Shown here: positions 8,902 through 19,400 of the stretch, piece after piece | Position numbering within the stretch: position 1 is the first letter of the stretch | How the letters are laid out: each line of letters starts with the position of its first letter | Program-made: the position numbers and the translations under genes | Notes under the pieces: generated by a model | Told to the model about the DNA's origin: nothing | Databases searched by the model: none | What the model saw: only the letters and a program-made list of their open reading frames with translations | Source of the DNA: Variovorax boronicumulans | GTDB lineage: Bacteria > Pseudomonadota > Gammaproteobacteria > Burkholderiales > Burkholderiaceae_C | Direction: 5' to 3' | NCBI RefSeq assembly: GCF_029892485.1 | Contig: NZ_JARXVG010000012.1 | Span: 62,001-126,000, forward strand | Length of the DNA stretch: 64,000 nt

Positions 8902-8914
8902 ATGCCGGACAGGA

Positions 8915-10198
8915 TCAGTTGCTGGGCGCCTGCGCCGCGCGCTTCCAGGCGGCGGCGGCCTGCTCGGCGTCCTCGCGCGCTTCGGCCAGCTCGGCCAATG
9001 CGAGCCAGGCACGGCGATAGAGCTCGGTGTCCTGCAGGCCGAGCCCGGCCTGCGTGAGCAGTTGCTGCGCCTTGCCCCAGAGCTGGCGTTTCATGCAGGC
9101 CATGCCGGCGAGGTATTGCAGGTTCGCATCGCGCGGGTTGTTGCGCTGTGCGCTTTCGATGCGGGCCAGCCAGTCGGCATCGACCGAGTCGAGCCCCGCT
9201 TCGAGCGCGCGCGCCAGCTTCACGTGCAATGCATCGCCCAGGCCGCGCGGGCTCGCGACCATGCGCTCCCAGGCCGGCAACAGCCAGCCGCGCGCCAACG
9301 CCAGGTCGCCATGCAGCACGACCATGCGTTGCGCGCCGTGGATTGCCACTTCTGGCATTTCCCGTTCGTTGGCATCGAGTTCGGACCAGGCGCGCATCAG
9401 CTGTGCCGGGTCGTGTGCGCCCGTCAGCAGTTCGGTCGCCAGGCCGCGCACGATGCTCTGGGCCGCCGCGTCGGAGAAGGCCCGGTGCTTGGCCAGCAGG
9501 CGGGCGGTTTCGAGGGCTTCGAGCGTGCGCCGATCCTGGCGCGCCGCCTTCAGGCGAAGTCGCAGGGCCAGCGTGCGCCGCTGTGCGCCCTGCGGCAGTT
9601 CTTCGAGGCGGGCGAGCGCCGCAGCGGCATCGCGGTCTTCGAGCGCCCAGCGGGCCGCGCGCAATTGCACGCCTTCGCGCGTCTCGGGGCTCGCGAGCAC
9701 TGTGCGGTCGACGCTCTCGTTGAGCGCCTGCTGCAGATGCGCATCGCGCGCGGGCCTGTCCTGCAAGGACTGCGCGCTCTCGGCCGCCAATAGGTGCGAA
9801 AGCACGCGCACCTGCTGCGCCTGCGGCAGGCTCGCACCGAGCGCGGCCAGTGTCTTTTCCTGCACGAGCGCAGCCTGCGCCGCCTTGCGCGCACGCGAGA
9901 AGCGGCCGGCGATCAGCTGCACCATCGCATCGAGCAATGCGGCGTGCAAGGTGCGTTCCTTCTGCTGGAGGCGCCACTGGCGCGCCTGTGTCGGCAACGA
10001 GAACAAGGCCGCCAGCGCGCGCAGCGCAACGTGCAGCAGCACGAAGGTCGCCAGCAGGATCACGAGCACGAGGTTCAGCGACAGGTCGACGCGCCAGGGC
10101 GGCCAGAACACCGTGATCGTGCCCCGGTTGTTGCCTGCAAAAAGAGCCACTGCCGCGGCGACGGCGAACAGCGCGAGGAGCCAGATTGCAGCGCGCAT
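8915..10198 (-). CDS. hemY: Heme biosynthesis protein HemY (proteobacterial type, TPR)
   Basis: A 427-residue inner-membrane protein. Two N-terminal helices (about 3-22 and 41-66, separated by NNRGTITVFWPPWRVDLS) are the HemY_N signature, followed by a long helical TPR-like part with Ala/Leu/Arg-rich repeats. It is the last gene of hemC-hemD-hemX-hemY. The proteobacterial HemY is not the Bacillus protoporphyrinogen oxidase of the same name; its exact role in late tetrapyrrole synthesis is poorly defined. A 102-bp repeat-like spacer separates it from hemX, unlike the overlapping junctions elsewhere in the operon. Confidence 0.9.
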   Translation of the reverse strand: MRAAIWLLALFAVAAAVALFAGNNRGTITVFWPPWRVDLSLNLVLVILLATFVLLHVALRALAALFSLPTQARQWRLQQKERTLHAALLDAMVQLIAGRFSRARKAAQAALVQEKTLAALGASLPQAQQVRVLSHLLAAESAQSLQDRPARDAHLQQALNESVDRTVLASPETREGVQLRAARWALEDRDAAAALARLEELPQGAQRRTLALRLRLKAARQDRRTLEALETARLLAKHRAFSDAAAQSIVRGLATELLTGAHDPAQLMRAWSELDANEREMPEVAIHGAQRMVVLHGDLALARGWLLPAWERMVASPRGLGDALHVKLARALEAGLDSVDADWLARIESAQRNNPRDANLQYLAGMACMKRQLWGKAQQLLTQAGLGLQDTELYRRAWLALAELAEAREDAEQAAAAWKRAAQAPSN

Positions 10199-10300
10199 GT
10201 CAGCGACCGCCGCCGGGCCGCCCCAAGGCGGGTCGAGCCTCCCCCTCGGGGGGTGGCGAATTACACGGAGCGAAGCGAGTGAAAAGCCGGGGGGTCATGG
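10199..10300 (-). repeat. REP-like intergenic repeat between hemX and hemY
   Basis: The 102-bp spacer contains G/C runs in inverted arrangement, for example CTCCCCCTCGGGGGG at about 10238-10252 and GGCCGCCCC at about 10216-10224. On the minus strand it reads CCCCCCGG, then a Ser/Arg-like CGCTTCGCTCCG stretch, then CCCCCCGAGGGGGAGG, then CCGCCTTGGGGCGGCCC. I recall elements of this design scattered between genes of Comamonadaceae genomes. The copy number cannot be counted from one window. It may fold strongly in the hem mRNA and influence hemY expression. Confidence 0.55.
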
Positions 10301-11401
10301 TCATCGCCCTGCGGCCGCGGTGGCCAATGCGGCGAGCGTGTCGTCGACGCGAGCCGGCTCGGTGGTCTTCACCTGCGCCTGAAGCTGTTGCAACAGCGTG
10401 GCCGCAGCCTGCGTGCGGCGCGAAGCGGGATCGAAGTAGCGATTGAGCGACGCGCCCACCTGGGCCAGCTCGGTGCGCGTGGCATCGACCTGGCGCGACA
10501 GCAGCGAGAGGCGTGCATTGAGCAGCTTGAGCTTCAGGTTCTCGCGCAGGAAGTAGGTTTGCTCGGGCGCCAGCAGGATGGCCTCGGGGCTCTGGATGCG
10601 GCCGACGCGCACCAGCGAGCGGGCCTCGCCGCGCACCGTGAGCAGCGCACGGCGCCACCAGGGCGCATCGGCCGGAATCGGTTCGGGCTGCCAGGCGTTG
10701 ACGCCCGTGCCGCGCACTGCCACCGCATTGATCGCGGGCAGGTCGTCCACGTTGCGCATCAGCTCGTCGAGCTTCTGCAGCGCTTCGGCGCTGTCGACGC
10801 TGGAGTTGCTGCGCAGGCGGTCGGCATCGCGCTGCATGGCGCGCTGCAACGGTGCGAGCCGCGGCTGCGCGGCGCGCGAGATACGCAAGTCGCCGGCCTT
10901 CAGCGCAGCCAGCAGGGGTTCGACGTTGCCGGTGACCTGGGCCTGCTGCAGCGCGAGGCGCACGGCCGACTCGATGTCGACCACGAGGTTTTCATCGCGC
11001 GAACGCGAGAGGCTCTGCATCAGCTCCTCGAGCTGAGAGCGCTGCAGCGCGACTTCAGCCACGCGGGTTTCGATGAGTGCCACGCGGGCCGCGGCGTCGC
11101 GCACCGTGTCACTGGCCTGGCGCGCGAGCGTGCGCGCTTCCATCGACTGCGCGGTGGCATCGGCGCTCTGGCGTGCCAGTTGCTCCTTCATGCCGCTGAC
11201 CTTGTTCCACAGTGCAATGGTCATCACCAATGCGAGCAGCGCCACGAGAGTGAGGAGGCCCAAGCCGATGCGGGACAGGAGAGTCGCCGCGGCGGCCATC
11301 GCGGCGGGCGTCTGGTGCGGCGCCAGCGTGGCGGGCACCGGCGCCGTTGCGGCAGCGGGAGAAGAGGGAGAAATGTCGTCTGACGGGGACGCGGCGCTCA
11401 T
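10301..11401 (-). CDS. hemX: HemX, uroporphyrinogen-III C-methyltransferase-like membrane protein
   Basis: A 366-residue protein with a Pro/Ala/Ser-rich N-terminus, one membrane helix at about 43-66 (GLGLLTLVALLALVMTIAL) and a long coiled-coil periplasmic part, the HemX family layout. The family is often annotated as a uroporphyrinogen-III methyltransferase, but it lacks the SAM-binding methyltransferase fold, so that name should not be taken literally. Its ATG overlaps the hemD stop by 4 nt, indicating translational coupling. Confidence 0.9.
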   Translation of the reverse strand: MSAASPSDDISPSSPAAATAPVPATLAPHQTPAAMAAAATLLSRIGLGLLTLVALLALVMTIALWNKVSGMKEQLARQSADATAQSMEARTLARQASDTVRDAAARVALIETRVAEVALQRSQLEELMQSLSRSRDENLVVDIESAVRLALQQAQVTGNVEPLLAALKAGDLRISRAAQPRLAPLQRAMQRDADRLRSNSSVDSAEALQKLDELMRNVDDLPAINAVAVRGTGVNAWQPEPIPADAPWWRRALLTVRGEARSLVRVGRIQSPEAILLAPEQTYFLRENLKLKLLNARLSLLSRQVDATRTELAQVGASLNRYFDPASRRTQAAATLLQQLQAQVKTTEPARVDDTLAALATAAAGR

Positions 11402-12180
11402 GCCAACGATTCTATCGACGCGATCAACGCATCCCGCAGAGGTGTGCAGACACGCAACGCACCAAAACCCGCGGCTCGCGCGGCCTCGCCGATGCGTGCG
11501 TGCGTGGCCACCGCGCTCGCGGCGTGCCAGGCGGTGCCGGGCATCGCGCGCTGGAGATTGGCGATCGCCTCGGAGCTGCTGAAGAGCCAGATCGCGCGGC
11601 CTTGCGCGCCATCGATGGCGAGTTGATGTTGTCCGACATCGAACAACGGCGGTAGGCGGCGGTAGGCCACCACGGTGTCGCGTTCGCCGCCAGCAGCGTC
11701 GATCTCGTTGGCGAGCCAGTCGCGGCCGGTGGGGTTCCCGGCTTCATCGCCGCCCCGCACGATCAGCACGCGCACGCCGGTCGCCACTTGGGCCTGCACG
11801 CGCTCCCACAGCGCTTCCGAATCGAAGCGCGTGGCGTCGGGCGGCGGCGCGTCGATGGCTTCGGGCAGAACGCCGGCACGCAACAAGGCACGCGTCGTGC
11901 CGGGTCCGGTGGCCCAGAAGCGGCGGCCGGCCATTGCTTCGCCGGACGAAGCCAAATCCCGGTGCCCGAAGAAGTGCTCGACTGCCGCAGCGCTGACGAA
12001 CATCAGCGCTGCGTAGTCTTCGAGCCGCCGCCAGGCCGCGCGCAGCGGCTCGGCATCGAGGGCCGGCTCGATGACGATCAACGGCAGCGCCACCGCATCG
12101 AGGCCGACGGCACGCAGGTCGGCGACCCATTGCACGGCCTCGCGCGCGGGCCGCGTGACGATGACGGGCCGCGCACTCAT
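11398..12180 (-). CDS. hemD: Uroporphyrinogen-III synthase
   Basis: A 260-residue enzyme that inverts ring D and cyclises hydroxymethylbilane to uroporphyrinogen III. It begins MSARPVIVTRPAREAVQW, the usual HemD start (VTRP, then the first beta-alpha unit). The two-domain fold is supported by FVSAAAVEHFFG in the middle and AIWLFSSSEAIANL in the second half (the conserved FTSxxAV-like motif). Frames extending further upstream overlap hemC and were not used. The gene sits 16 bp after hemC and overlaps hemX by 4 nt. Confidence 0.93.
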   Translation of the reverse strand: MSARPVIVTRPAREAVQWVADLRAVGLDAVALPLIVIEPALDAEPLRAAWRRLEDYAALMFVSAAAVEHFFGHRDLASSGEAMAGRRFWATGPGTTRALLRAGVLPEAIDAPPPDATRFDSEALWERVQAQVATGVRVLIVRGGDEAGNPTGRDWLANEIDAAGGERDTVVAYRRLPPLFDVGQHQLAIDGAQGRAIWLFSSSEAIANLQRAMPGTAWHAASAVATHARIGEAARAAGFGALRVCTPLRDALIASIESLA

Positions 12181-12196
12181 CGGACGACCACGGATC

Positions 12197-13123
12197 TCAG
12201 TGGGCGCCCGCGTCGCGCAGCAGCGCAGCGGCGTGTTCGCCGAGTCGGTTGGCCTGCGCGAAGTCGCCCGCTTCGGCCTGCGCCTGGACACGCACGAGCG
12301 GCGCGTTGCCTTCGGGGTCGCCCCAGGCGACATCGATGCGCAAGGCGCCGTCGGCCTGCCAGCGGGCGTGGGCGGCGAGCGGCATCGAGCAGCTGCCGCC
12401 CATCGCGCGGCTCACTGCGCGCTCGGCGGCGGTCGAAAGCCAATCGCCCTGGTGGGCGAGCGGTGCGAGCAGTTCGATGAGGTCGGTGCGATCGGCGCGC
12501 ACCTCGATGCCCAATGCGCCCTGCCCTGCGGCGGGCAGCATGTCGTCGGGTTCGAAGGCGACGCGGATGCGGTCTTCGAGGCCGAGGCGCTTCAAGCCCG
12601 CGGCGGCCAGGATGATCGCGTCGTACTGGCCTTCGTCGAGCTTGCGCAGGCGCGTGTCGAGGTTGCCGCGGAGCGGTTCGATGCGCACGTCGGGCCGCCT
12701 GGCCTTGAGCAGCACCACACGGCGGAGGCTCGAGGTGCCGACCACCGCGCCGTGCGGCAATTCGTCGAGCGAGGCATAGCGGGGAGAGACCAGTGCGTCG
12801 CGCGGGTCCTCGCGCTCCAGCACGCAGGCGAGGACGAAGCCTTCGGGCAGGTCCATCGGCACATCCTTGAGCGAATGCACCGCGATGTCGGCGCGACCGT
12901 CTTCGATCGCCGCTTCGAGTTCCTTCACGAAGAGGCCCTTGCCGCCGACCTTGCTCAGGCTCTTGTCGAGGATCTGGTCACCCCGGGTGGTCATGCCCAG
13001 CAGGCTGACCGTGTGGCCCCGTTCTTGCAAAAGCGCTCGCACGTGTTCGGCCTGCCAAAGGGCCAACCGGCTTTCGCGCGTCGCGATCACGATATTGCTC
13101 AAGATCGCTCCCAAAAAGTACAT
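12197..13123 (-). CDS. hemC: Hydroxymethylbilane synthase (porphobilinogen deaminase)
   Basis: A 308-residue enzyme that joins four porphobilinogens on a dipyrromethane cofactor. Key motifs are IVIATRESRLALWQAEHV at the N-terminus, SLKDVPMDLPEGF (Arg/Lys substrate contacts), GTSSLRR and GGSCSMPLAAHA, whose Cys carries the cofactor. The start is uncertain. The ATG ending at 13123 (MYFLGAILSN) is given here. A TTG ending at 13102 has a GGGAG site in front of it and would give the compact MSNIVIATRES start. The annotated frame can also run further upstream. It is divergent from ppc, separated by 84 bp. Confidence 0.95.
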   Translation of the reverse strand: MYFLGAILSNIVIATRESRLALWQAEHVRALLQERGHTVSLLGMTTRGDQILDKSLSKVGGKGLFVKELEAAIEDGRADIAVHSLKDVPMDLPEGFVLACVLEREDPRDALVSPRYASLDELPHGAVVGTSSLRRVVLLKARRPDVRIEPLRGNLDTRLRKLDEGQYDAIILAAAGLKRLGLEDRIRVAFEPDDMLPAAGQGALGIEVRADRTDLIELLAPLAHQGDWLSTAAERAVSRAMGGSCSMPLAAHARWQADGALRIDVAWGDPEGNAPLVRVQAQAEAGDFAQANRLGEHAAALLRDAGAH

Positions 13124-13207
13124 GTTTCCAGACCGCCGGAATGCTAGCATGTTGCGCCGCAGCAACGCAGGCGGCGCGTCCATTCAAGTCCCCAGGAACA
13201 ACATCGA

Positions 13208-16051
13208 ATGAAAGCCAGCAAGACCCCTGCTCCCCCCAAGCGCCGCCAGGCCGAAGACCAGCCACTGATCGACGACATCCGGCTGTTGGGCCGGATCCTC
13301 GGCGATGTGATCCGGGAGCAGGAAGGTGACGAAACCTATGCGCTGGTGGAGAAGATTCGCACCCTGTCCGTGGCCTTCCGCCGCGACGCCGACCATGCGG
13401 CCGACCGCGCGCTCAAAAACCTGCTCAAGGGCCTGAGCGCCGCCGAAACGGTGCGCGTGATCCGCGCCTTCACCTACTTCAGCCACCTGGCCAACCTCGC
13501 GGAAGACCGCCACCAGATCCGCCGCCGCACCGAGGCCGATCGCGAAGGCGTGCTGGCCGACGGCGACCTGCAGACCGCCCTCGCCCGCATCCGCAAGGCG
13601 GGCGTGAAGCCCGACGAAATCGTTGCCTCGCTGGCCCACAGCTACGTCTCGCCCGTGCTCACCGCGCACCCGACAGAAGTGCAGCGCAAGAGCATCCTGG
13701 ACGCCGAGCGCGCCATCGCCTTGCTGCTCACCACGCGCGACGAGATCAAGCTGCGCCAGAACGCCTACGCGGGCGGAAAAGATGCGCTCTCGCCCATCGA
13801 ATTGGCCGAGAACGAAACGCAGATGCGCACGCGCGTCACGCAGATCTGGCAGACGCGCCTGCTGCGCTTTTCCAAGCTCACCGTGGCCGATGAGATCGAG
13901 AACGCGCTGAGCTACTACGAAGCCACGTTCCTGCGCGAGATTCCGCGCGTCTATGCCGACCTCGAGAAGGCACTGGTCCAGGGCGGCCAGATCCCTTCGG
14001 TCGCGCCGTTCCTGCGCATGGGCCAATGGATCGGCGGCGACCGCGACGGCAACCCCAATGTCACCGCCGAGACGCTCGAATACGCGCTCGGCCGCCAGTG
14101 CGAGCTGGCGCTGCGCCACTACCTCACCGAAGTGCACTACCTGGGCGGCGAGCTCTCGCTCTCGGCCACGCTGGTCGATGTGTCGGTCGAGATGCAGGCG
14201 CTGGCCGAAAGCTCGCCCGACACCAGCGAGCATCGCAAGGACGAGCCCTACCGCCGCGCGCTCACCGGCGTGTATTCGCGCCTGGCAGCCACGCTGCGCG
14301 AACTCACCGGCGGCGAGGCTGCGCGCCATGCCGTCGCGCCGCAGAACCCGTACGCGAAGGCCGAGGAATTCCTCGCCGACCTGCGCACCGTGGAAGAGTC
14401 GCTGGCCGAAAAGCATGGCAGCGTGCTCGCGGCGCAGCGGCTGCGGCCGCTGATCCGCGCGGTGGAGGTGTTCGGCTTCCACCTCGCCACGGTCGATCTG
14501 CGCCAGAGCTCGGACAAGCACGAGGCGGTGATCGCCGAACTGCTCGCCACCGCACGCATCGAGCCGTCGTACGCGTCGCTCGCCGAAGAGGCCAAGCAGA
14601 CACTGCTGCTCAAGCTGCTCGACGATGCCCGCCCCTTGCGCGTGCCCGACGCCGACTACTCGCCGCTCGCGAAAAGCGAGTTGGCCATCTTCGCCGCCGC
14701 CCGCACTGCGCGTGCGCGCTACGGCGCCGCGGCCATTCGCCACTACATCATCAGCCACACCGAAACGGTGAGCGACCTGCTCGAGGCGCTGCTGCTGCAG
14801 AAGGAAGTGGGCCTGCTGCGCGGCGCGATGGCGACCAACGCGGTGTGCGACCTGATCGTGGTGCCGCTGTTCGAAACCATCGAAGACCTGCGCAACGCCG
14901 CACCCATCGTGCGCGCCTTCTATGCGCTGCCGAACATCCAGGCGCTCATCGAGCGCTCGGGCGGCGAGCAGGACGTGATGCTGGGCTACAGCGACAGCAA
15001 CAAGGATGGCGGCATCTTCACCAGCAACTGGGAGCTGTACCGCGCGGGCATCGCGCTGGTGTCGCTGTTCGACGAGCTCAACAAGAAGAAGGCCAACCCC
15101 ATTCGCCTGCGCATGTTCCACGGCCGTGGCGGCACGGTGGGACGCGGCGGCGGCCCGAGCTACCAGGCGATCCTCGCGCAGCCGCCCGGCACGGTGCGCG
15201 GCCAGATCCGCCTCACGGAGCAGGGCGAAGTCATCGGCTCCAAGTACGCCAACCGCGAGATCGGCCGGCGCAACCTCGAGACGCTGGTGGCCGCCACGCT
15301 CGAAGCCACGCTGCTGCCGCAGGGCAAGTCGGCGCCCGCCACTTTCCTCTCGGCCGCGGGCGAACTCTCGACCGCCAGCATGGCCGCGTACCGCAAGCTG
15401 GTGTACGAAACGCCCGGCTTCGGCGACTACTTCTTCGGCTCCACGCCGATCCGCGAGATCGCCGAACTCAACATCGGCTCGCGCCCCGCTTCGCGCAATC
15501 CGAGCCACAAGATCGACGACCTGCGCGCGGTGCCGTGGAGCTTCAGCTGGGGCCAGTGCCGCCTCACGATTCCGGGCTGGTTCGGCTTCGGGTCGGGGGT
15601 CGAACAGTTCCTCGCGGCTGCGGGCAATGCCGCGGGCAAGAAGGAACGCCAAGCGCTGCTGCAACGCATGTATGAACAGTGGCCGTTCTTCCGCACGCTG
15701 CTGTCGAACATGGACATGGTGCTCGCCAAGAGCGACCTCGCCCTCGCCTCGCGCTACGCCGAGTTGGTGACCGACCGCAAGCTGCGCCAGAAGGTGTTCT
15801 CGATGATCGATGCCGAATGGCACCGCACCTCGGATGCGCTCACGCTCATCACCGGCGCGAAGCAGCGGCTCGAAGGCAATGCGGAGATGCAGCGTTCGGT
15901 GCGGCATCGCTTTCCGTACATCGACCCGCTGCATCACCTGCAGGTCGAGCTGATGCGGCGTTATCGCGCGGGCGATGGCGGTGAGCGGTTGCAGCGCGGC
16001 ATCCATATTTCCATCAATGGCGTCGCTGCGGGCTTGCGCAACACCGGTTGA
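13208..16051 (+). CDS. ppc: Phosphoenolpyruvate carboxylase
   Basis: A 947-residue anaplerotic enzyme converting phosphoenolpyruvate and bicarbonate to oxaloacetate. The catalytic His is H154 in VLTAHPTEVQRKS. Further conserved blocks are GGDRDGNPNVT, GYSDSNKDGG, the glycine loop FHGRGGTVGRGGGP near residue 636, and the C-terminal NTG that binds allosteric effectors. The ATG follows AGGAA. A 5-bp-loop hairpin after the stop may end the transcript. Divergence from hemC is a common Burkholderiales arrangement. Confidence 0.97.
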   Translation: MKASKTPAPPKRRQAEDQPLIDDIRLLGRILGDVIREQEGDETYALVEKIRTLSVAFRRDADHAADRALKNLLKGLSAAETVRVIRAFTYFSHLANLAEDRHQIRRRTEADREGVLADGDLQTALARIRKAGVKPDEIVASLAHSYVSPVLTAHPTEVQRKSILDAERAIALLLTTRDEIKLRQNAYAGGKDALSPIELAENETQMRTRVTQIWQTRLLRFSKLTVADEIENALSYYEATFLREIPRVYADLEKALVQGGQIPSVAPFLRMGQWIGGDRDGNPNVTAETLEYALGRQCELALRHYLTEVHYLGGELSLSATLVDVSVEMQALAESSPDTSEHRKDEPYRRALTGVYSRLAATLRELTGGEAARHAVAPQNPYAKAEEFLADLRTVEESLAEKHGSVLAAQRLRPLIRAVEVFGFHLATVDLRQSSDKHEAVIAELLATARIEPSYASLAEEAKQTLLLKLLDDARPLRVPDADYSPLAKSELAIFAAARTARARYGAAAIRHYIISHTETVSDLLEALLLQKEVGLLRGAMATNAVCDLIVVPLFETIEDLRNAAPIVRAFYALPNIQALIERSGGEQDVMLGYSDSNKDGGIFTSNWELYRAGIALVSLFDELNKKKANPIRLRMFHGRGGTVGRGGGPSYQAILAQPPGTVRGQIRLTEQGEVIGSKYANREIGRRNLETLVAATLEATLLPQGKSAPATFLSAAGELSTASMAAYRKLVYETPGFGDYFFGSTPIREIAELNIGSRPASRNPSHKIDDLRAVPWSFSWGQCRLTIPGWFGFGSGVEQFLAAAGNAAGKKERQALLQRMYEQWPFFRTLLSNMDMVLAKSDLALASRYAELVTDRKLRQKVFSMIDAEWHRTSDALTLITGAKQRLEGNAEMQRSVRHRFPYIDPLHHLQVELMRRYRAGDGGERLQRGIHISINGVAAGLRNTG

Positions 16052-16076
16052 TTTTTAGGCTTCGAGCACCAAAGAC

Positions 16077-16099
16077 AGAGGGCGCCTTGTGCGCCCTCT
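16077..16099 (+). terminator. Hairpin downstream of ppc
   Basis: A perfect 9-bp stem AGAGGGCGC / GCGCCCTCT with loop CTTGT lies 25 bp after the ppc stop. There is no T-tract, so it is either a weak intrinsic terminator, an RNA-stabilising end, or part of a Rho-dependent terminator. Confidence 0.5.
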
Positions 16100-16219
16100 C
16101 CTACATCCACAGTCGGCAATGAGGAACCCGTAAGGTCATTTAAAAGAGTACGGTCGGACACGTTCACAGTTCTCGCAATCGCGCGGCAGCTCGAAGTCGT
16201 TTCACAGGAGCCCGTTGCA

Positions 16220-16438
16220 ATGTCAGTCCCGCAGTCCCTTACCCATTCGCAAGTCGATTTCGTCAGCGACGACTTCGAAGCCCTGGCTTCCCACATGCGC
16301 CATTGCGCGCGTGCCCACGGGCGATGGTTCTCGGTGCGAAGCCACATGCAACGTGTGCGCGCACTCGCTGCGGGCCGCATTGTCACGATGGCCTGCATGG
16401 CCGTGGTTCTCGCCATCGGTCTCTTCGCGATCGCTTGA
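16220..16438 (+). CDS. Small tail-anchored membrane protein upstream of the glucan synthase
   Basis: A 72-residue open frame starting at an ATG 8 nt after AGGAG. Residues 1-50 are soluble and basic with several His/Arg. Residues 53-72 form a hydrophobic helix (IVTMACMAVVLAIGLFAIA), so the protein would be anchored by its C-terminus. Its TGA overlaps the proposed TTG start of the giant synthase (TTGA at 16435-16438), a typical coupling arrangement. I do not recognise the family. It could be a partner of the synthase or merely a leader peptide whose translation feeds ribosomes to the next gene. Confidence 0.55.
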   Translation: MSVPQSLTHSQVDFVSDDFEALASHMRHCARAHGRWFSVRSHMQRVRALAAGRIVTMACMAVVLAIGLFAIA

Positions 16439-19400
16439 GCGCCGCAGCCGTCGTCGACCGCCTCCAGGGGCTCAGTCACTACGCCCGGACTCTTCTCCTG
16501 GGTCCTCATGACCCCGTAGCCCTTCCGATCCGCGCCGAACTCTTCGGCGCCCAACGTTTCGAGCAGCACGGCCACAGCCTCGCGCGTGCGCAGGTGGTGA
16601 AAGAAGACCGTCGCCGCGCCGGCGAAGGCGCGCCGTTTTTTCCGCGCGTTGACGAAAACCTCGAGTCGCTGCGCGCCGCATTCGACTACATCGCGCGGAT
16701 CTCGCAGAGCGGGCGCTATGTGTCGCCGGCGGCCGAGTGGCTGCTCGACAACTTCCACCTCGTGGAGGCGCAGCTCCAGCAGATCCACGACGGCGTGCCG
16801 CGCAGCTACTACGCGCGCCTGCCCAAGCTGGCGACGCCGCCGCTCGCGGGCCTGCCGCGCGTGTACGGCATTGCGTGGGCCTATGTGGCGCACACCGACA
16901 GCGTGCTCAACAAGACGCTGTTCACCGCCTTCCTCAACGCCTACCAGGACATCGACGAACTCACGCTCGGCGAACTCTGGGCGCTGCCCACCACCTTGCG
17001 CGTGGTGCTGCTCGAAAACCTGCGCCGCGTGGCCGAGAGCATTGCCGAGAACAAGGTCGCGCGCGAGATCGCGCATGCGGCCTGGGATGCGGCGCCGGAT
17101 CTTTCTGCACATGACCTCGACGTGCTCTACCGCGCGCTGCAAAGCCACGGCCTGCAGGACAACTACCTCACGCAGCTCTGGCAGCGCCTGCCGGTCGAGC
17201 ATGGCGAGAACATGCCCGCGCTGGTGCGCTGGACCGAGCAGCACTGCCCCAGCGGCCCCGCGCTGATCAACGACGCGCAGAACGCGCAGGCGGCCGCCAA
17301 TCTCACGGTCGGCAACATCATCACCACGCTGCGCATGATCGGCCAGGTCGAGTGGAGCGACCTGATCGAGCCGGTGAGCCGGTCGCTGCGCGTGCTGCGC
17401 GAGTTGCCCAGCTTCGCGAGCGAAAGCGAACTCACCCGCCAGCAGATCACGCATGCGATGGAACGGGTAGCGCGCGACACCGAGCAGCCCGAGCGCGAAG
17501 TGGCCGAGGCCGTCGTGCGCATGGCGGCGAGCGCGCCGGCCGACGACGCCGCGGCCGAGACCGACCGTGCCGACGGCACCGCCGGCTACTACCTCTTCGG
17601 TCAGGGCCGCGCGGCCCTGATCGCTGCGTTGCAATCCGGTGGGAAGACAGGCCGCCCATCGCGCACCGGGGCCACATGCAGCCATCGCAACTGGCGCCTG
17701 CCTGCCTACCTGCTGTCCGTCGCCGTGGGCGCGGCCTTGCTGCTCGCGGTCGTGGCGCACGGCCTGCCGCACCGCGGCGACTGGGTCACCGTGGCCGCGC
17801 TCTTCCTGCTCGCATGGCCGCTCTCCGAAGCCTTGCTCGCGCTGGCGCAGCGGATCATGGCGGAGTCGGTGCGCGTGCAGGCACTGCCACGCCTGGATTT
17901 CGCGGGCGGCATTCCCGAGCGGCACCGCACGCTCGTCGTCATTCCCACGCTGCTGACCTCCGCCGCGAGCAACGCGCAGCTCGCGCACCGCCTCGAACTG
18001 CACTGGCTCGCCAACCGCGAGCAGCACGCGCAGTTCGCGCTGCTGACCGACTGGGCCGACGCGCCGCAAGCCTCGCTGCCCGCAGACGCGCCGCTGCTCG
18101 AAGACGCCATCGAACGCATCGCCGCGCTCAACGCGAAGTACCCCGCACCAGACGGCACGGCACAGCGCTTCCTGGTGCTGCACCGCCCGCGCACCTGGAG
18201 CGACACCGAAGAACGCTGGATGGGCTGGGAGCGCAAGCGCGGCAAGCTCGAGATGCTGGTGCACCTGCTGGCGACCGGCAATACCAGCGATATCGGCGGC
18301 TTCCTGCCGCTCGCGCCGGGCCAGCAACTGGCTGCGGGCCGGACGCCCTATGTGCTGACGCTCGACAGCGACACGGGCCTTCCGCCCGGCGCGCTGCGCG
18401 ACCTGGTGTCGATCGCAGCGCACCCGCTCAACGCGCCCGAGGTCGACGCAGAAAGCCGCCGCGTCGTCGCGGGCTTCGGCATCCTGCAGCCGCGCATCGT
18501 GACGCCCTTTCCGATGCGCAACGAGCGCTCGCCCTTCCACTGGATGTTCGCCGGACAGTGCGGGCTCGACCCCTACGGCAGCGGTGCCTCCGACATCTAC
18601 CAGGACGTGTTCGGCAGCGGCTCCTTCACCGGCAAGGGCCTCTTGAACGTGCGTGCGGTGCACGCCACGCTGGACGGCCGCCTTCCCGACAGCGCGGTGC
18701 TGAGCCACGACCTGCTCGAAGGCACGGTCGCGCGCTGCGCAATGGTGAGCGACGTGGTGCTGGTCGAAGACCATCCGCATCACGCCGGCGTGGCCGCCTC
18801 GCGCGTGCACCGCTGGGTGCGCGGCGACTGGCAATTGCTGCCGCTGATGTGGCGCGCCCGGCGCTTCGGCATCGACGCGCTGGGCCTCTGGAAGATGGGC
18901 GACAACCTGCGGCGCTCGCAGGTGGTGCCGGCGTCCTTCGCGCTGCTGGTGCTGGTGATCTTCACGCAGGCGATGCCGCTCGGCTGGGCGCTGGCCGCAG
19001 TCGGCTCGGCCCTCGTGCTCGGTCCCTTGCTCGGCGCGCTCGCCGGGCTGGTGCCGACGCGCCGTGCCATCGAACTGCGCCACTTTTTCGACGTGGGCGC
19101 GGTCGAGTTGCTGCGCGCCCTGGCCAGCGCGGCATGGCAGTTCGTGCAACTCGCGGCGCAGACGCGGCTGCTGCTCGATGCGGCGTTTCTCGCGACCTGG
19201 CGACTCGTTGTCAGCCGCAAGCACTTGCTGCAATGGACCACGGCCGCCCAGGCGCAGGCCCAGTCCAGCCAGCAGTTGCTGCCATTCCTTCGCAGTGGCG
19301 CCATCGGCACCCTGATCTGCCTGGCGCTCGCGGTGGCGGCGCACTGGAGCGCGTACCCGGTGATCGGCCCGCTGCTGTTCGTCCTTTGGGCGCTGGCGCC

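Noticed and set aside
13124..13207. ATGCTAGCAT palindrome (13141-13150) between hemC and ppc
   Set aside because: Short, could arise by chance; no second copy or associated regulator seen.
13184..16006. 940-residue open frame on the minus strand
   Set aside because: Antisense shadow of ppc; composition is Arg/Ala/Leu low complexity with no motif.
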